Both the position numbers and the translations under genes were made by a program. A DNA stretch of 64,000 bases from Candidatus Mycobacterium methanotrophicum. GTDB lineage: Bacteria > Actinomycetota > Actinomycetes > Mycobacteriales > Mycobacteriaceae. How positions within the stretch are numbered: position 1 is the first letter of the stretch; each line of letters opens with the position of its first letter. This document shows positions 63,288 to 64,000 of this stretch, piece by piece. The notes under the pieces are model-generated. The model was given only the letters and a program-made list of their open reading frames with translations. It made no database searches and was not told the origin of the DNA. Location of the stretch: contig NZ_CP097320.1 of NCBI RefSeq assembly GCF_023515995.1, positions 4,092,001 to 4,156,000 on the forward strand, written 5' to 3'.

Positions 63288-64000
63288 TCAGTCCTCGCGG
63301 CGCCGACGCCGGCCGCCGCCCGACGAGCTGGGTTGAAGCCGGGCCAGCAACTCCGCGACCGACTGGCCACCGGACGGCGGTGCATCGGTGTCCAACGCGT
63401 CGGTGCTGCGATGCCGCGCCGTGGGTGTCGGCGGCGGCGACATGGCCGGTTCCCGGTCAGCTGGTGACTGCGGCGACGGCGACATCGGCGGCGGTGGCGG
63501 CGACATCACCGGGGGCGGCGCCGCGGATCCACCGGTGTCGGGGCCCAAGTATGCGTCGGAGCCCGAGTATGCAGAGTCGTCAGCGGAATGCCGGGACCGC
63601 GGGCGCTGCCCCGTCTCGGCGATGCCGGAGTGCCGACCCCGCCGCTCGACCGGCGACGCCGACGCGGGTTCGCTCAGAGTGCTGTCGGCCGATTCGGCGA
63701 TCCAGTTGCCCCCGGCTGTTCCTGGCGGCAGCCGTTGTCCTTCGGAGCTGACCGGCTGCCAACCCGGCGCGATTTCTTCACGGCGGCGGGCCTCTGCGCC
63801 AGGCGCCGACCACTCGGGTTGCCGCTGCGCCCCGGTCGCCGGTGGCGTCCCCTGCGCGGGCCAGCCCGTGGGCGGCGTCGACTGGTCCTGGACGGCTTGG
63901 TCGTCGCGGCGCCGATACGTATCCCGGTCGGCTTCTGCCTCGCGAGCGCCGGCGGGCTGGTAGGCGTACGGCGCCACCTGGTAGCTATCGACGACCGGCT
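63288..64000 (-). CDS. Rv3604c-like membrane protein, C-terminal disordered part (cut by window end)
   Basis: The frame is open to the window's edge, so only the last 237 residues are visible. They are Pro/Ser/Arg-rich with no hydrophobic segment ('PPPVMSPPPPPMSPSP', 'GGRRRRRED' at the end). Position and composition match the tail of Rv3604c, a conserved transmembrane protein (DUF6779). The membrane part would be beyond 64000. Function is unknown. It is on the same strand as the panC group. Confidence 0.7.
   Translation of the reverse strand, partial: PVVDSYQVAPYAYQPAGAREAEADRDTYRRRDDQAVQDQSTPPTGWPAQGTPPATGAQRQPEWSAPGAEARRREEIAPGWQPVSSEGQRLPPGTAGGNWIAESADSTLSEPASASPVERRGRHSGIAETGQRPRSRHSADDSAYSGSDAYLGPDTGGSAAPPPVMSPPPPPMSPSPQSPADREPAMSPPPTPTARHRSTDALDTDAPPSGGQSVAELLARLQPSSSGGGRRRRRED

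Overview
The window is high-GC DNA from a mycobacterium, most likely a slow grower. Positions 42161-64000 reproduce, gene for gene and mostly strand for strand, the Mycobacterium tuberculosis Rv3579c-Rv3604c block: rlmB, cysS, ispF, ispD, carD, lpqE, radA, disA, Rv3587c, canB, mutY, an Rv3591c-type hydrolase, mhuD, lpqF, clpC1, lsr2, lysS, coaX, panD, panC, Rv3603c and Rv3604c. Two glycine-rich PGRS proteins, KstR and MmpL remnants fit the same group. The species cannot be named from the sequence.

Layout. (1) 1-13470 is a rearranged cell-surface locus of sulfotransferase, methyltransferase and CgeB-like glycosyltransferase genes. It holds a direct duplication (1448-3393 / 11281-13461) and an inverted duplication (4102-5120 / 10240-11159), and it is broken up by remnants of ISL3, IS256 and IS110 elements. 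(2) 14174-19437 carries a secreted PGRS protein, a broken DUF1501 gene, a translationally coupled trio (FAD monooxygenase, DUF4389 membrane protein, methyltransferase) and a small exported protein. (3) 19453-26481 has a MacB-like ABC transporter divergent from a three-gene operon (ThDP enzyme, SRPBCC protein, KAS III-like protein) that looks like a small biosynthetic unit. (4) 26507-38044 is a graveyard of steroid catabolism genes: SDR, DUF1214-type, hsaF, ipdC, fadA6, a fadE and fadE34 remnants. The regulator kstR, an aspB-type aminotransferase and two perfect KstR operators survive. A second PGRS protein, a haemophore-like protein and an IS200/IS605 element lie among them. (5) 38290-42155 has an ISAzo13 remnant in an SDR gene, an Rv3577-like metallo-beta-lactamase-fold protein, arsB2 and a glycerophosphodiesterase remnant. 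(6) 42161-64000 is the conserved housekeeping block.

How the genes work together. The conserved block combines isoprenoid precursor synthesis (ispD-ispF, with carD directly upstream), cysteine and lysine tRNA charging, DNA repair and signalling (radA-disA, mutY), haem degradation (mhuD), proteolysis (clpC1), nucleoid silencing (lsr2) and pantothenate/CoA synthesis (Rv3603c-type gene, panC, panD, coaX in one tightly packed minus-strand run). The accessory half is in decay, with many frameshifts, fusions of unrelated genes and transposon scars. The intact ThDP/SRPBCC/KAS III operon stands out against this background as the best candidate for an undescribed function. The KAS III-like protein lacks the usual catalytic histidine.
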